In this document: positions 18,065-28,313 of the stretch, piece by piece | How positions within the stretch are numbered: the stretch's first letter is position 1 | How the letters are laid out: each line of letters begins with the position of its first letter | Source of the DNA: Chryseobacterium daecheongense | GTDB lineage: Bacteria; Bacteroidota; Bacteroidia; Flavobacteriales; Weeksellaceae | DNA: 64,000 nt | Assembly: GCF_003729955.1 (NCBI RefSeq) | Contig: NZ_RJTX01000001.1 | Coordinates: 1,674,001 to 1,738,000, forward strand | Direction: 5' to 3' | Notes under the pieces: generated by a model | The model's input: the letters and a program-made list of their open reading frames with translations, nothing else | Database searches by the model: none | What the model was told of the DNA's origin: nothing | Made by a program: the position numbers and the translations under genes

Positions 18065-18766
18065 ATGAATTTTAAAATAAAATTAACGCTCTTTTTTTCC
18101 CTTATTCTGATTGGTTTCTCAAAAGGGCAAAGCAAGGATAATTATAATATGTGGTTTCAGTATCTGATCTCCGCTAAAGTATCCGATAAAAATACATTCA
18201 CTGCTCTTGCTCAATACCGTTCATTTGATCTTGCTTATGATACGAGACTTTTCCTTGTGAATGCTTATTTAGACCATGAAGTTGCTTCGGGTATCAAACC
18301 TGCGGCAGGAGCTATGTTTCTTATCCTCGAGTCTTATAATACCGATGACTCAAAAAGAATACGCTACGAGATAAGACCTTTTCAACAGGTAACACAGGAA
18401 AATAATATCGGGAGAACTTCCATATCCAACCGTCTTCGCGTAGAAGAACGTTTTATCAACAATCCAAATGAATTTGTGGTCAGAGTCCGCTATCTCATTT
18501 CCGTTCGGATTCCTTTCAATAAAAAAGGAGAACCGGAAAAACTGTATGGAATCCTAAAGAATGAAATCAGAATGAATCTGGTAAAGGATGAACCTTTTGA
18601 CAGCAACCGTATCACCGCCGGAATCGGTATCAAAACCGGAAAAAACTCTGCATTGGAAATAGCCTTCATCAACCAACTGGAAACAGGAAGAACGAGTAAC
18701 TACGGATATATTGGTTTCCGAAACAGTTTTGACTGGAGAAAAAAAGAAAAACACCAACATCATTAA
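18065..18766 (+). CDS. DUF2490 family outer membrane beta-barrel protein
   Basis: 233 residues from the ATG at 18065 (MNFKIKLTLFFSLILIGFSKGQS, signal peptide). Alternating hydrophobic strands, MWFQYLISAKVSDKNTFTA, YEIRPFQQVTQE and RTSISNRLRVEERF, match the DUF2490 family, small barrels of unknown function. It is divergent from the LytTR two-component system and immediately precedes a CitMHS transporter (14-base gap), so barrel and transporter are probably one operon handling a small substrate across both membranes. Confidence 0.8.
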   Translation: MNFKIKLTLFFSLILIGFSKGQSKDNYNMWFQYLISAKVSDKNTFTALAQYRSFDLAYDTRLFLVNAYLDHEVASGIKPAAGAMFLILESYNTDDSKRIRYEIRPFQQVTQENNIGRTSISNRLRVEERFINNPNEFVVRVRYLISVRIPFNKKGEPEKLYGILKNEIRMNLVKDEPFDSNRITAGIGIKTGKNSALEIAFINQLETGRTSNYGYIGFRNSFDWRKKEKHQHH

Positions 18767-18779
18767 TACAGATATAACT

Positions 18780-20066
18780 ATGCTTACAATTCTTGGTTTT
18801 TTAATGATCGTCATTTTCATGGTCCTCATCATGAATAAAAAAATGACTCCGCTTACCGCCTTAATTCTTGTTCCGGTTCTTATTGCCGTAATCGCAGGTT
18901 TCGGTCCTGATCTGGGCGGAATGATGAAAGACGGAGTAAAGGAAATTGCTTTGACCGGAGTAATGCTGATCTTCGCCATTTTATACTTCAGTTTAATGAT
19001 CGATACCGGTCTTTTTGAGCCGCTCGTGAATGTCATCCTGAAAGCTGTGGGAGATAATCCCGTAAAAACAACGATCGGAACTGCTATTTTAACAACTTTG
19101 GTTTCTCTAGACGGAGACGGATCTTCAACCTATATTATTGTTGTTGCAGCCATGTTACCTCTTTACAAAAAACAGGGAATGAATCCATTGGTTCTTACAT
19201 GCATTGTTATGTTAGCCGGTGGAATCATGAATATTTTACCTTGGGGAGGGCCTACTGCACGAGTAATGAGTTCCTTGAAATTAGGACACACAGAAATTTT
19301 TGTTCCTATGATCCCCGTGATGTTGATAGGACTCGTATGGGTATTTTTTGTAGCCTATATTTTAGGGGTAAAAGAAAAGAAAAAAATTGCAAAACATGGT
19401 AAATACACTAATTACAGTAAACTTGATATTGTGGGGGATAAAGATGCTGCTCTTCTTCGTCCTAAATTTTTATTGATCAACCTTATCCTCACCATTATCC
19501 TGCTTACCGTGATGATTCTTGACATTATTCCTTTAGGAATTGCTTTTATGATTGCTTTCTGTATTGCTTCGATTATTAATTATCCAAAACTAAAAGACCA
19601 GCAAAAGATCATTTCAAAACATGCAGGAAATGCATTATCTGTTGCAGGAATGATTTTCGGAGCGGGAATTTTCACCGGTATTCTTAATGGAACCGGTATT
19701 ATGCATGCCATGGGAAACAGTATTATAGAAATTATCCCGAAAAGCTGGGGTGGTTCTTTAAATATTATTACAGCTATTTTCAGTGTCCCATTAACCTTTT
19801 TCCTTACCAATGACGCTTATTATTTTGGAATACTACCTATCATTACAGCTACAGGAGATCAATTGGGAATTTCACCTGACATTTTGGGAAGAGCCAGTCT
19901 CGTTGGACAAGCTTCTCATTTATTGAGTCCTTTAGTTCCTTCCACTTATTTATTAGTATCACTTGCCGGAGTTGAATTTTCAGATCATCTGAAGTTCACA
20001 TTAAAATGGGCAATTGGTTCCTCTATAGTAATGCTTTTGGGAGCCTTAGCGCTTAGCATCATATAA
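18780..20066 (+). CDS. CitMHS family citrate:cation symporter
   Basis: 428 residues, about 11-12 membrane helices. TALILVPVLIAVIAGFGPDL, VSLDGDGSSTYIIVVAAML, NILPWGGPTARVMSSL and VGQASHLLSPLVPSTYLLV match the CitMHS family, which imports citrate as a complex with Mg2+ or Ca2+ together with a proton. I start at the ATG at 18780, since the longer frame back to 18711 would overlap the DUF2490 gene by 56 bases. The nearby divergent LytTR system is a good candidate regulator, since LytS/LytTR pairs often control carboxylate transport. Confidence 0.88.
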   Translation: MLTILGFLMIVIFMVLIMNKKMTPLTALILVPVLIAVIAGFGPDLGGMMKDGVKEIALTGVMLIFAILYFSLMIDTGLFEPLVNVILKAVGDNPVKTTIGTAILTTLVSLDGDGSSTYIIVVAAMLPLYKKQGMNPLVLTCIVMLAGGIMNILPWGGPTARVMSSLKLGHTEIFVPMIPVMLIGLVWVFFVAYILGVKEKKKIAKHGKYTNYSKLDIVGDKDAALLRPKFLLINLILTIILLTVMILDIIPLGIAFMIAFCIASIINYPKLKDQQKIISKHAGNALSVAGMIFGAGIFTGILNGTGIMHAMGNSIIEIIPKSWGGSLNIITAIFSVPLTFFLTNDAYYFGILPIITATGDQLGISPDILGRASLVGQASHLLSPLVPSTYLLVSLAGVEFSDHLKFTLKWAIGSSIVMLLGALALSII

Positions 20067-20095
20067 TTTTGTGTTTCACTATTAAAATATAAGTT

Positions 20096-20103
20096 TACTT
20101 TTG
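20096..20103 (+). promoter_or_regulatory. Possible -7 element of the DAACS transporter gene
   Basis: TACTTTTG, 8 bases before the ATG at 20111, implying a nearly leaderless message. An upstream TTG is 24 bases away, longer than ideal. Confidence 0.3.
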
Positions 20104-20110
20104 CCTTATA

Positions 20111-21304
20111 ATGAGTCTTTTTTCTAAGCAAAAAACATTTACAGACACTTATTTAAGAAATCTGACCTTATATGTATTTACAGCAATTCTGTGTGGTACA
20201 TTGGTAGGATATTATTTCCCGGAAATAAGCATACACCTGAAAATAGTAAGCCATTACTTTTTCATGTTGTTGGAAGCACTCATTGTACCTGTGATTTTTA
20301 TTGCTGTTATTTATGGGATCAGTTATTTATTCAGTATAGAAAATGCATTCAGAATTATAGGACAAACTGCTTTATACTTTATCCTGATCACTTCAATAAG
20401 TATATTCTTAGGTATTGGATTCGGTTTTCTTTTAAAGCCGGGAACCAACACAGGAATCACATCAGTGAGTAAAAATCTTCCTCAGAATCTTACAGTACAT
20501 TCCAATAATCCTTTACATTTTAATAATTATGTAATTATCCTTCTGCTATCTATTGTAATTGGAGTCATCATTAATTTGTTTAAAGGAAAAAAGAAGCTCT
20601 TTCGTATTTTGGATAAAGGAAGAGACTTGTTTTATATATTGATTAAATATCTGTACATCATTCTTCCGGTCGTCATTTTCTGTAATATTGCCTACGGAAT
20701 TTCAGTGTATGGAATCAATACACTTTTACCACTTAGTAAAGTAGTAGCCACTGTTTATCTGGCAAGTCTTGTTTTCATTTTTGGTATCCTGGGACTGGCT
20801 ACTTACCTGTTCAAAATAAACCTTTGGGATTTTTTGCTTAGCATAAAAGAAGAAATCATACTGGTTGTTGCCACCTCAACCTCCAAAACAGCTTTTCCAA
20901 TGATCTTTGAAAAATTGGAATCACAAGGATACAATAGAAAAATTGTTCGTTTCATTATACCTTTAGGATATAATTTCAATCTTGCAGGAGCGTGTATTTA
21001 CCTTTCCATTTCATGTGTGTTTCTTATTCAGTTTTATAATATTTCTCTGGAATCCAAAGATTACTTTTTACTTTTTTTAATTATTTCAATAGCCTCAAAA
21101 ACAGCATCAGGTGTTCCCGGTTCCGGTTTTCTGGCTCTTATTTTCACCTTGAGCAGATTTGGAAAAATCCCAATGACTGATCTTGCTTTATTGTATAGCG
21201 TAGATCGTTTTATGAATGAAGCCAGAGCGGTCACCAATTTTATTGGCATTGCTGTTTCCGCCGCTATCATTTCCAAACTCAATCAACGAAAAATTACAGT
21301 ATAA
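20111..21304 (+). CDS. Dicarboxylate/amino acid:cation symporter (DAACS)
   Basis: 397 residues, about eight membrane helices. FMLLEALIVPVIFIAVIYGI, LVVATSTSKTAFPMIFEKLE (the serine/threonine-rich re-entrant loop), LGYNFNLAGACIYLS and ASKTASGVPGSGFLAL match the sodium/proton:dicarboxylate or glutamate symporter family. A variant sequence in the usual GT...P motifs means the exact substrate cannot be set. It follows the CitMHS gene by 44 bases, so it may belong to the same carboxylate-uptake cluster. Confidence 0.85.
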   Translation: MSLFSKQKTFTDTYLRNLTLYVFTAILCGTLVGYYFPEISIHLKIVSHYFFMLLEALIVPVIFIAVIYGISYLFSIENAFRIIGQTALYFILITSISIFLGIGFGFLLKPGTNTGITSVSKNLPQNLTVHSNNPLHFNNYVIILLLSIVIGVIINLFKGKKKLFRILDKGRDLFYILIKYLYIILPVVIFCNIAYGISVYGINTLLPLSKVVATVYLASLVFIFGILGLATYLFKINLWDFLLSIKEEIILVVATSTSKTAFPMIFEKLESQGYNRKIVRFIIPLGYNFNLAGACIYLSISCVFLIQFYNISLESKDYFLLFLIISIASKTASGVPGSGFLALIFTLSRFGKIPMTDLALLYSVDRFMNEARAVTNFIGIAVSAAIISKLNQRKITV

Positions 21305-21341
21305 TATGTGTTTGTCAGAACCTGATAGATGAATATTTTTT

Positions 21342-21431
21342 TTCTGCCAAAATTTCACACCTAAAAATAAAATTCTGCCAAAAAATTCCATTCGGTCTCT
21401 TGGCATACATTTAGAGAATTACAAGGCAGAA
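21342..21431 (+). promoter_or_regulatory. Repeat cluster upstream of groES
   Basis: TTCTGCCAAAA occurs twice (21342-21352 and 21373-21383) and its core is found inverted as TTGGCA (21400-21405) and GGCAGAA (21425-21431). No CIRCE-type inverted repeat is present. The arrangement suggests a binding site for a heat-shock regulator; the protein is not identified. Confidence 0.45.
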
Positions 21432-21453
21432 ATAACTTAAAACAGATATAATT

Positions 21454-21732
21454 ATGTCAGTAAACTTTAAACCATTAGCAGACAGAGTTCTAGTAGAACC
21501 AATTGCTGCGGAAACTAAAACAGCTTCAGGTATTATTATTCCAGACACGGCAAAAGAAAAGCCACAAGAAGGTACAGTAGTAGCAGTAGGTCCTGGTAAA
21601 AAAGATGAGCCTACAACTGTTAAAGTAGGTGACAAAGTTCTTTACGGAAAATATTCAGGATCAGAATTGAAATTGGAAGGAAAAGATTATTTAATCGTAA
21701 GAGAGTCTGATTTATTAGGAATTATTGGCTAA
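21454..21732 (+). CDS. groS: Co-chaperonin GroES
   Basis: 92 residues, the normal length. [20 protein letters not shown], the mobile loop with [18 protein letters not shown], and the dome residues [11 protein letters not shown] are all canonical. It forms the heptameric lid on GroEL for ATP-driven protein folding in the cytosol. Unusually, groEL does not follow directly: a four-helix-bundle gene with flanking repeats separates them by 440 bases. Confidence 0.98.
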   Translation: MSVNFKPLADRVLVEPIAAETKTASGIIIPDTAKEKPQEGTVVAVGPGKKDEPTTVKVGDKVLYGKYSGSELKLEGKDYLIVRESDLLGIIG

Positions 21733-21734
21733 AA

Positions 21735-21769
21735 GCAGTAAGCATTAAGCCATAGGCAATGAGAGATTA
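21735..21769 (+). repeat. Left heptanucleotide repeat flanking the four-helix-bundle gene
   Basis: Consecutive seven-base units GCAGTAA, GCATTAA, GCCATAG, GCAATGA and GAGATTA begin three bases after the groES stop. The gene's start codon lies inside the fourth unit. The units are an imperfect inverted match to the right-hand repeat at 22135-22169. Confidence 0.75.
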
Positions 21770-22127
21770 TAAAAAGTATGACACCTGGAAAATTGCTCAT
21801 GAACTTGTAAAAGAAATTTACATCATTTCTGAAAACTTTCCAAAGTCTGAACTTTTTGGTCTGACATCTCAAATAAGAAGAGCTTCAGTCTCCATTCCTA
21901 CAAACATTGCCGAAGGTTGCGGAAGATCAACGGATAAAGAATTTGCAAGATTTATAGAAATAAGTATAGGTTCGGCAAATGAAACTGAATATTTACTTTT
22001 ACTTTCTTGCGATTTAGGATTCACTTCTGAAAACCAAATATTACCCCTTAATGCAAAACTGAATTTAACCAGGCAAAAACTTATACAACTTAGAAAAAAA
22101 TTATTAAATAATAATCAATCGCTTTAG
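21759..22127 (+). CDS. Four-helix-bundle protein, 23S rRNA intervening-sequence (IVP/S23) family
   Basis: 122 residues. The family pattern is clear: DTWKIAHELVKEIYIISENFP, LFGLTSQIRRASVSIPTNIA + EGCGR, then FARFIEISIGSANETEYLLL. The family was first found in insertions within 23S rRNA genes and also occurs at scattered chromosomal sites. The proteins assemble as small helical bundles; a cellular role is not established. Here it splits the groES-groEL operon and is bounded on both sides by heptanucleotide repeats, which supports acquisition as an inserted element. It is co-directional, so it should be carried on the groESL transcript. Confidence 0.93.
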   Translation: MRDYKKYDTWKIAHELVKEIYIISENFPKSELFGLTSQIRRASVSIPTNIAEGCGRSTDKEFARFIEISIGSANETEYLLLLSCDLGFTSENQILPLNAKLNLTRQKLIQLRKKLLNNNQSL

Positions 22128-22134
22128 GAAAAAA

Positions 22135-23798
<1,664 letters not shown>

Positions 23799-23827
23799 TA
23801 GCGTGTCGCTAAGACAATTTAATATAT

Positions 23828-23860
23828 AAACCGTTCTGCTTTTGTAGGGCGGTTTTTTAT
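23828..23860 (+). terminator. groEL terminator
   Basis: AAACCGTTCT (23828-23837) pairs with AGGGCGGTTT (23846-23855) with G-U pairs, followed by T residues. Confidence 0.8.
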
Positions 23861-24008
23861 TTTGTAGATAACTCCTTTGTTTATCATTTATTATATACTA
23901 TTGCGTTTATCCAAAAACAACTAAAAATAAACCGCTGTTTAACAAGCAATTGTACAATACATATATGAAATAAGCGCAATAATATATATGTGATATTTGC
24001 GCAATGCG

Positions 24009-24016
24009 TATATTTG
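24009..24016 (+). promoter_or_regulatory. Possible -7 element of the inserted membrane-protein gene
   Basis: TATATTTG, 44 bases before the ATG at 24060 and just outside the left inverted repeat. A TTGCGCAA palindrome lies at 23997-24004. Confidence 0.4.
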
Positions 24017-24019
24017 GAC

Positions 24020-24034
24020 GTTATCTGTAATTGC
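24020..24034 (+). repeat. Left inverted repeat of the membrane-protein insert
   Basis: GTTATCTGTAATTGC matches, inverted, 14 of 15 bases of GCAACTACAGATAAC at 24889-24903. The pair brackets the ORF tightly, as in a gene cassette or small mobile unit. Confidence 0.65.
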
Positions 24035-24059
24035 AAAACCAATATCTCGCAAAAAATAA

Positions 24060-24887
24060 ATGACTTTATTAAATGTAATTTGGCCCGCTATTTATGTTAG
24101 TGAAGAAGTTCAAAAATTTTGGTATTTAATTTTCCTTACAATAATTATTGAAACCATAACTATTTATGTATTTCTTAAAATTGGTTGGAAAAAATCTGTG
24201 CTAATATCAATAATCGGAAATTTAATTTCTGGATTTCTTGGAACTCTTGTGATGATGTTTGCAATGTTAATTGGGCATTTTGCAATTGATAGATTTCTTC
24301 CAAATGCAACTTTTGACAAATTTAACTGGATTGCAACTTATTTTTTGATGTGCTTGGGAAGTGTGTGTATTGAAACTTTCGCTATATCAAAAATTTTCAA
24401 ATTCAGTTTTAAAAAATTATTTATTCCTCTTTTAATTGGAAATGCTTTAAGCTATTCATTTATAGTATTTGCAGCAACAAAAGAAAACGATGTAAAACAA
24501 GCTAAACAAAAGCGTATTGAAAATGTTTTTTATAAACCATTAAAAAATAATTATACCTTATTAAACAAAAAAGATGTAATGTTTTACACTGCAAAAATTG
24601 AAATAGAATACGATGAAAATAATAAAATTTCAAATATCAGTTATCCATTGGAAATAATTTTTAAATATGATTATAGGGACTACTTTATAGATTTTCCGTT
24701 TGAACTTCGATTATCGACAGATGAAAATTCCAGCGAAATTGGAAACGGAAGAAAAATAATTTATCTTGACAAACTTTCTGATACTGTAAAAGTAGTCCTT
24801 GAACAAAAAAATCCTGATGAAAACATTGGTTGGACAAAACCAATAATTACTGACACACTTAAATTCGTTCGATCAAAAACCGAATAA
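24060..24887 (+). CDS. Hypothetical membrane protein in an inverted-repeat cassette
   Basis: 275 residues, not recognised. Four hydrophobic helices lie in the first ~145 residues (for example FWYLIFLTIIIETITIYVFL and LIGNALSYSFIVFAA), followed by a ~130-residue soluble C-terminal domain of beta character. No signal peptide or catalytic motif is evident. Base composition is visibly more A+T rich than groEL. It sits between groEL and a duplicated groEL 3' end, and is bracketed by 15-base inverted repeats, so horizontal acquisition is likely. Confidence 0.65.
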   Translation: MTLLNVIWPAIYVSEEVQKFWYLIFLTIIIETITIYVFLKIGWKKSVLISIIGNLISGFLGTLVMMFAMLIGHFAIDRFLPNATFDKFNWIATYFLMCLGSVCIETFAISKIFKFSFKKLFIPLLIGNALSYSFIVFAATKENDVKQAKQKRIENVFYKPLKNNYTLLNKKDVMFYTAKIEIEYDENNKISNISYPLEIIFKYDYRDYFIDFPFELRLSTDENSSEIGNGRKIIYLDKLSDTVKVVLEQKNPDENIGWTKPIITDTLKFVRSKTE

Positions 24888-24888
24888 T

Positions 24889-24903
24889 GCAACTACAGAT
24901 AAC
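24889..24903 (+). repeat. Right inverted repeat of the membrane-protein insert
   Basis: GCAACTACAGATAAC begins one base after the ORF stop codon and is the inverted partner of 24020-24034 (14 of 15). Confidence 0.65.
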
Positions 24904-24929
24904 ATTATATTGGCAAAATATGGGTTAAG

Positions 24930-25052
24930 GTTGCCCTTGAAAATGCAGCTTCTGTTTCAGGAATGCTTTTAACTACTGAGTGTGTAATCACTGAAGTGAA
25001 AAAAGACGAACCAGCTATGCCAATGGGAGGTGGAATGCCAGGAATGATGTAA
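24930..25052 (+). pseudogene. Duplicated 3' end of groEL
   Basis: This fragment encodes the last 40 GroEL residues, [20 protein letters not shown] + [20 protein letters not shown], and the stop codon. Over about 122 bases it differs from the intact groEL end (23676 onward) at eight positions, nearly all silent, with one Ala-to-Ser change. It has no start and is not expressed as GroEL. Mostly silent divergence means it evolved as a real groEL end, either the displaced native end or one brought in from a related strain. Confidence 0.85.
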
Positions 25053-25343
25053 CGGTCAGCGACCGAGGCAAATTAATATACTACCACTCTATTTTTATAG
25101 GGCGGTTTTTTTGTTTGAAATGTGGTTTCCCGTAAAAGAATATGAGTTCATAATCTTAATTTAGTAAGAAGAGATATAAAAATATTTTATACAAATGACA
25201 TCTTATTTTGATCGTAGTAGATCAATCAAATTGGATTTACGGATGCTTTAAATCAAATTCAAATGGAGCATGCAGGCGAGGATAAAATTTCATTATTTTT
25301 TTTAATAAAACTTAAATTTTCTATTTTTAAAGAAATTATTACT
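25053..25343 (+). other. Intergenic region with a second, degenerate groEL terminator
   Basis: The bases after the duplicated groEL end still resemble the groEL trailer: a hairpin with arms at 25084-25090 and 25098-25104 and the same AGGGCGGTTTTTT right arm. Further right the sequence is A+T rich. An in-frame extension upstream of the HD/ATPase gene (from 25263, MEHAGEDKI...) looks protein-like but lacks support as a start. Confidence 0.55.
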
Positions 25344-28247
25344 ATGATAAAAGAACTTGAAAATTTATTATATACTAAAACCCAAGGTAAACAAAGCGAA
25401 ATTCTATTTGCACAATGGAATTATGATAAAAAAGTTATTCCTACAGCATTAAATGCAGTTTCTAATTTATTTCCTCATTACAGCTTACATGACGTAACAC
25501 ACTCAGAAACAATAATCAATAATATAACAAGGGTAATTGGTTTTCAAAATATAGAAAAATTATCAGCTATAGATATTTGGTTGATTTTAGAAGCTAGCTA
25601 TACACATGATATTGGAATGGTTGTTTCAAGTGAAAAATTAATTGAAGCCTTACATTCTAATGAATTTATTGATTTTTTTAAAGGCTTGCAAGATGATCCT
25701 AAAAATGGATTGTATGAATTTGCCATAAAATTTGATATTGATGGTAAGACTATTAAATATAACCATAATGAGTTAAGTTTAGATTTTCATGATGGAATAA
25801 AATTCATTTTAGCAGAATTCTTTAGAAGAAAACATTCTGAAAGATCAAAAGAAATAATTTTGAATCCAACTTCAGAGCTTTCTTTAACAACACCAAGAGG
25901 TGTAATTCCTAATAGAATCTTTAAAATTTTAGCAGAAATTTGTTCGGCACACACAAAAGATTTTGATGACGTAATAAAATTACCATTTTGTGAAGTTGGT
26001 ATCGATGTTGAGGATGCACATCCTCGATTTATTGCTTGTTTATTGAGAATAGGAGACTTATTAGATTTAGATAATAACAGATTTTCGGAAGTTATGTTAA
26101 GAACTTTAAGTAAAATTCCAATAGATACAATAAATCATAAATCTAAACATCTTTCAATAGAGTCTTTTAGAGTGGACAACGAAAGAATTGATGTTGTCGC
26201 AAAATGTGATGATTATGATACAGCCAATATTACTCAACATTGGTTCAATTACCTAGATAGTGAAATAAGTAAACAGATGATTAATTGGAATAATATTGTT
26301 CCCTTTAAAGGATTTGGTTACCTTCCAACAATTGGAGATTTAAAAGTTGAATTAATAAATTACGATTATTTAGATGGTAAACAAAAACCTAAATTTGCAG
26401 TCGATACAGACAAAGCATTATCTTTACTTCAAGGAGCTGGTTTGTATGAACATTCATATCAATCATTTAGAGAAATTCTCCAAAATGCAGTAGACTCAAC
26501 TCTTTTAAGAATTTGGTTAGAGTATAAAGAAACATTTAATTTCAATGCACCCCAAGATAAGAAATTTATAGAAATTGTTGAGAACTTTCCTATTGATATT
26601 TTCATTAACGAAAAAGAAAAGTCTGGAATTACTAAAGAATGGGAAATAATTGTAAAAGATAATGGTGTTGGTATCTCTTCCGATGATTTGAAATTTTTGA
26701 TGAAAACAGGAAGTTCTTCTAAAAATAGAAAGAAAATAAATATTGTTGAGGAAATGCCAGAATGGCTACGCCCTTCTGGAATTTTTGGTATTGGTTTTCA
26801 AAGTATTTTTCTACTAACCGATGAAGTTAAAATTGAAACAAAAAGTTTTTTCAATGAAGAATTTCAAAATATTGAATTAAATAGTACTAATAGTATAAAA
26901 GATGGTGCAATTTTAATTCAAAAAAAGAAGACAAATCATAGTATTAAACCAGGAGTAAAGCTATCAATTAAATATAAAACCGAAGCAATTCCCTCAGGAT
27001 GGTCAATCAAGCAAAATCAAAGAAATGCAATCCGGATTGCACACAATTTTGATCCTTTTTCCCATGAATCTTTAGACATAAGTTTAGGAATGATAATTGA
27101 TGAGATTTTAGATTTTGAAAATGCTTCAAGTATACCACTAAAATTATTTATTAATGAAGAAAATTTTGAATTTAACTCAAAGAAAGATTGCTATTTTAGT
27201 TATTTTGAATGTAAAAACTCTCTTGAATTAAATATATATCAAAATATTAATAATAACCATATTAATAGCTTTTATAAAAATCAATTTGTAAAAAATAGTT
27301 TTTATTCGTTAGCATTTTTAAAGGTTGAAGTAAATATTCATAAAGAAAAGGCATCTGAAATATTAGCACTTAACAGAAATAATATAAAGCCCGAATGTGA
27401 ACATAAATTATATACACAGATTTTGGAGAGTCTATTTATTATAATCACTAAAAATTTCTCTTCTTTATTTGATACTGAAATTGATAAACAAATAGGAAGT
27501 TTGTTTTTGGAATATTATAAAAATGAGTTTGAATCGCTACAATTATATGATCTATCAAATTATTCTCATTGGAAAAAATATGAATTATCTTTAGAAAATA
27601 ATAATGAAAAAGTAGAAATAGATTATTTAATTAATACTATAAAATCCATAAAAATTAATTATTATACAAATAATAACTTAACAAGAGGTGATTCCTTTTC
27701 TTACGAAAATGGTGATTTTACAATAAATGCTAATAGCCATACTGTAAACTCTCCTATTTCACAATTTATTTTTTCTAAAATAGAAAATAGAATCACAAAG
27801 CTTATTGACTTTGAATACGAGAATAATGGAAGCTTAAAATTTATTGAATTTAGTTTCGAACCTAATGAAGATGATTTCATTTCAGAAGAAAAATATATTG
27901 AAATTTTAAAAAAATCTATGCGTTGGAATCGTTCTTCTAGAAAAATTATACCATGTCTAAAAAAATATTCAAAATTACGATTAATAGATGAAGCGTTTGT
28001 TGGGTATGTTTATCATTTTAAGTTAGATCATTTTATAGAATTTAAATATCCTAAAATGGTTTCTCCATTTGTTGTTGCTGAAACGAACAATAATAACGGA
28101 AGGAAATATGAATCATCAATTATTTTAAATAATAAGTTATATGATTGGGTTTTTGAAAATCGATATGATTCTACTACTACAAAAAAAGAGATAATTGAAA
28201 ATTATGAAGATTTTATATCAGAATTTAAACAATTTCAGAATGATTAA
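25344..28247 (+). CDS. HD-domain phosphohydrolase fused to an Hsp90-like (GHKL) ATPase
   Basis: 967 residues from the ATG at 25344 (MIKELENLLYTKTQGKQS). The N-terminal part has an HD-type metal site: HDVTHS at 49-54, YTHDIG at 86-91, SAHTKD at 201-206 and LRIGDLLDLD at 234-243. A GHKL ATPase domain follows, with N box REILQNAVDS (376-385), DNGVGIS (439-445) and lid motif GIFGIGFQS (479-487), as in Hsp90 and MutL. The last ~450 residues are unassigned, charged and Asn-rich. Similar HD plus Hsp90-like proteins occur in bacterial conflict (defence) contexts. The gene is strikingly A+T rich and lies in an insertion-marked region, so transfer is likely. Function inferred, not shown. Confidence 0.85.
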   Translation: MIKELENLLYTKTQGKQSEILFAQWNYDKKVIPTALNAVSNLFPHYSLHDVTHSETIINNITRVIGFQNIEKLSAIDIWLILEASYTHDIGMVVSSEKLIEALHSNEFIDFFKGLQDDPKNGLYEFAIKFDIDGKTIKYNHNELSLDFHDGIKFILAEFFRRKHSERSKEIILNPTSELSLTTPRGVIPNRIFKILAEICSAHTKDFDDVIKLPFCEVGIDVEDAHPRFIACLLRIGDLLDLDNNRFSEVMLRTLSKIPIDTINHKSKHLSIESFRVDNERIDVVAKCDDYDTANITQHWFNYLDSEISKQMINWNNIVPFKGFGYLPTIGDLKVELINYDYLDGKQKPKFAVDTDKALSLLQGAGLYEHSYQSFREILQNAVDSTLLRIWLEYKETFNFNAPQDKKFIEIVENFPIDIFINEKEKSGITKEWEIIVKDNGVGISSDDLKFLMKTGSSSKNRKKINIVEEMPEWLRPSGIFGIGFQSIFLLTDEVKIETKSFFNEEFQNIELNSTNSIKDGAILIQKKKTNHSIKPGVKLSIKYKTEAIPSGWSIKQNQRNAIRIAHNFDPFSHESLDISLGMIIDEILDFENASSIPLKLFINEENFEFNSKKDCYFSYFECKNSLELNIYQNINNNHINSFYKNQFVKNSFYSLAFLKVEVNIHKEKASEILALNRNNIKPECEHKLYTQILESLFIIITKNFSSLFDTEIDKQIGSLFLEYYKNEFESLQLYDLSNYSHWKKYELSLENNNEKVEIDYLINTIKSIKINYYTNNNLTRGDSFSYENGDFTINANSHTVNSPISQFIFSKIENRITKLIDFEYENNGSLKFIEFSFEPNEDDFISEEKYIEILKKSMRWNRSSRKIIPCLKKYSKLRLIDEAFVGYVYHFKLDHFIEFKYPKMVSPFVVAETNNNNGRKYESSIILNNKLYDWVFENRYDSTTTKKEIIENYEDFISEFKQFQND

Positions 28248-28313
28248 TAATATCCCTACGCGTAAAGCCTCCCAATTTTGTGCAAATAAAATAAAAACAA
28301 ATTCCAGTTCTCA

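Noticed and set aside
21398..21416. Sigma-54-like -24/-12 promoter before groES
   Set aside because: TTGGCA is present, but the -12 GC is replaced by GA, so the match is incomplete.
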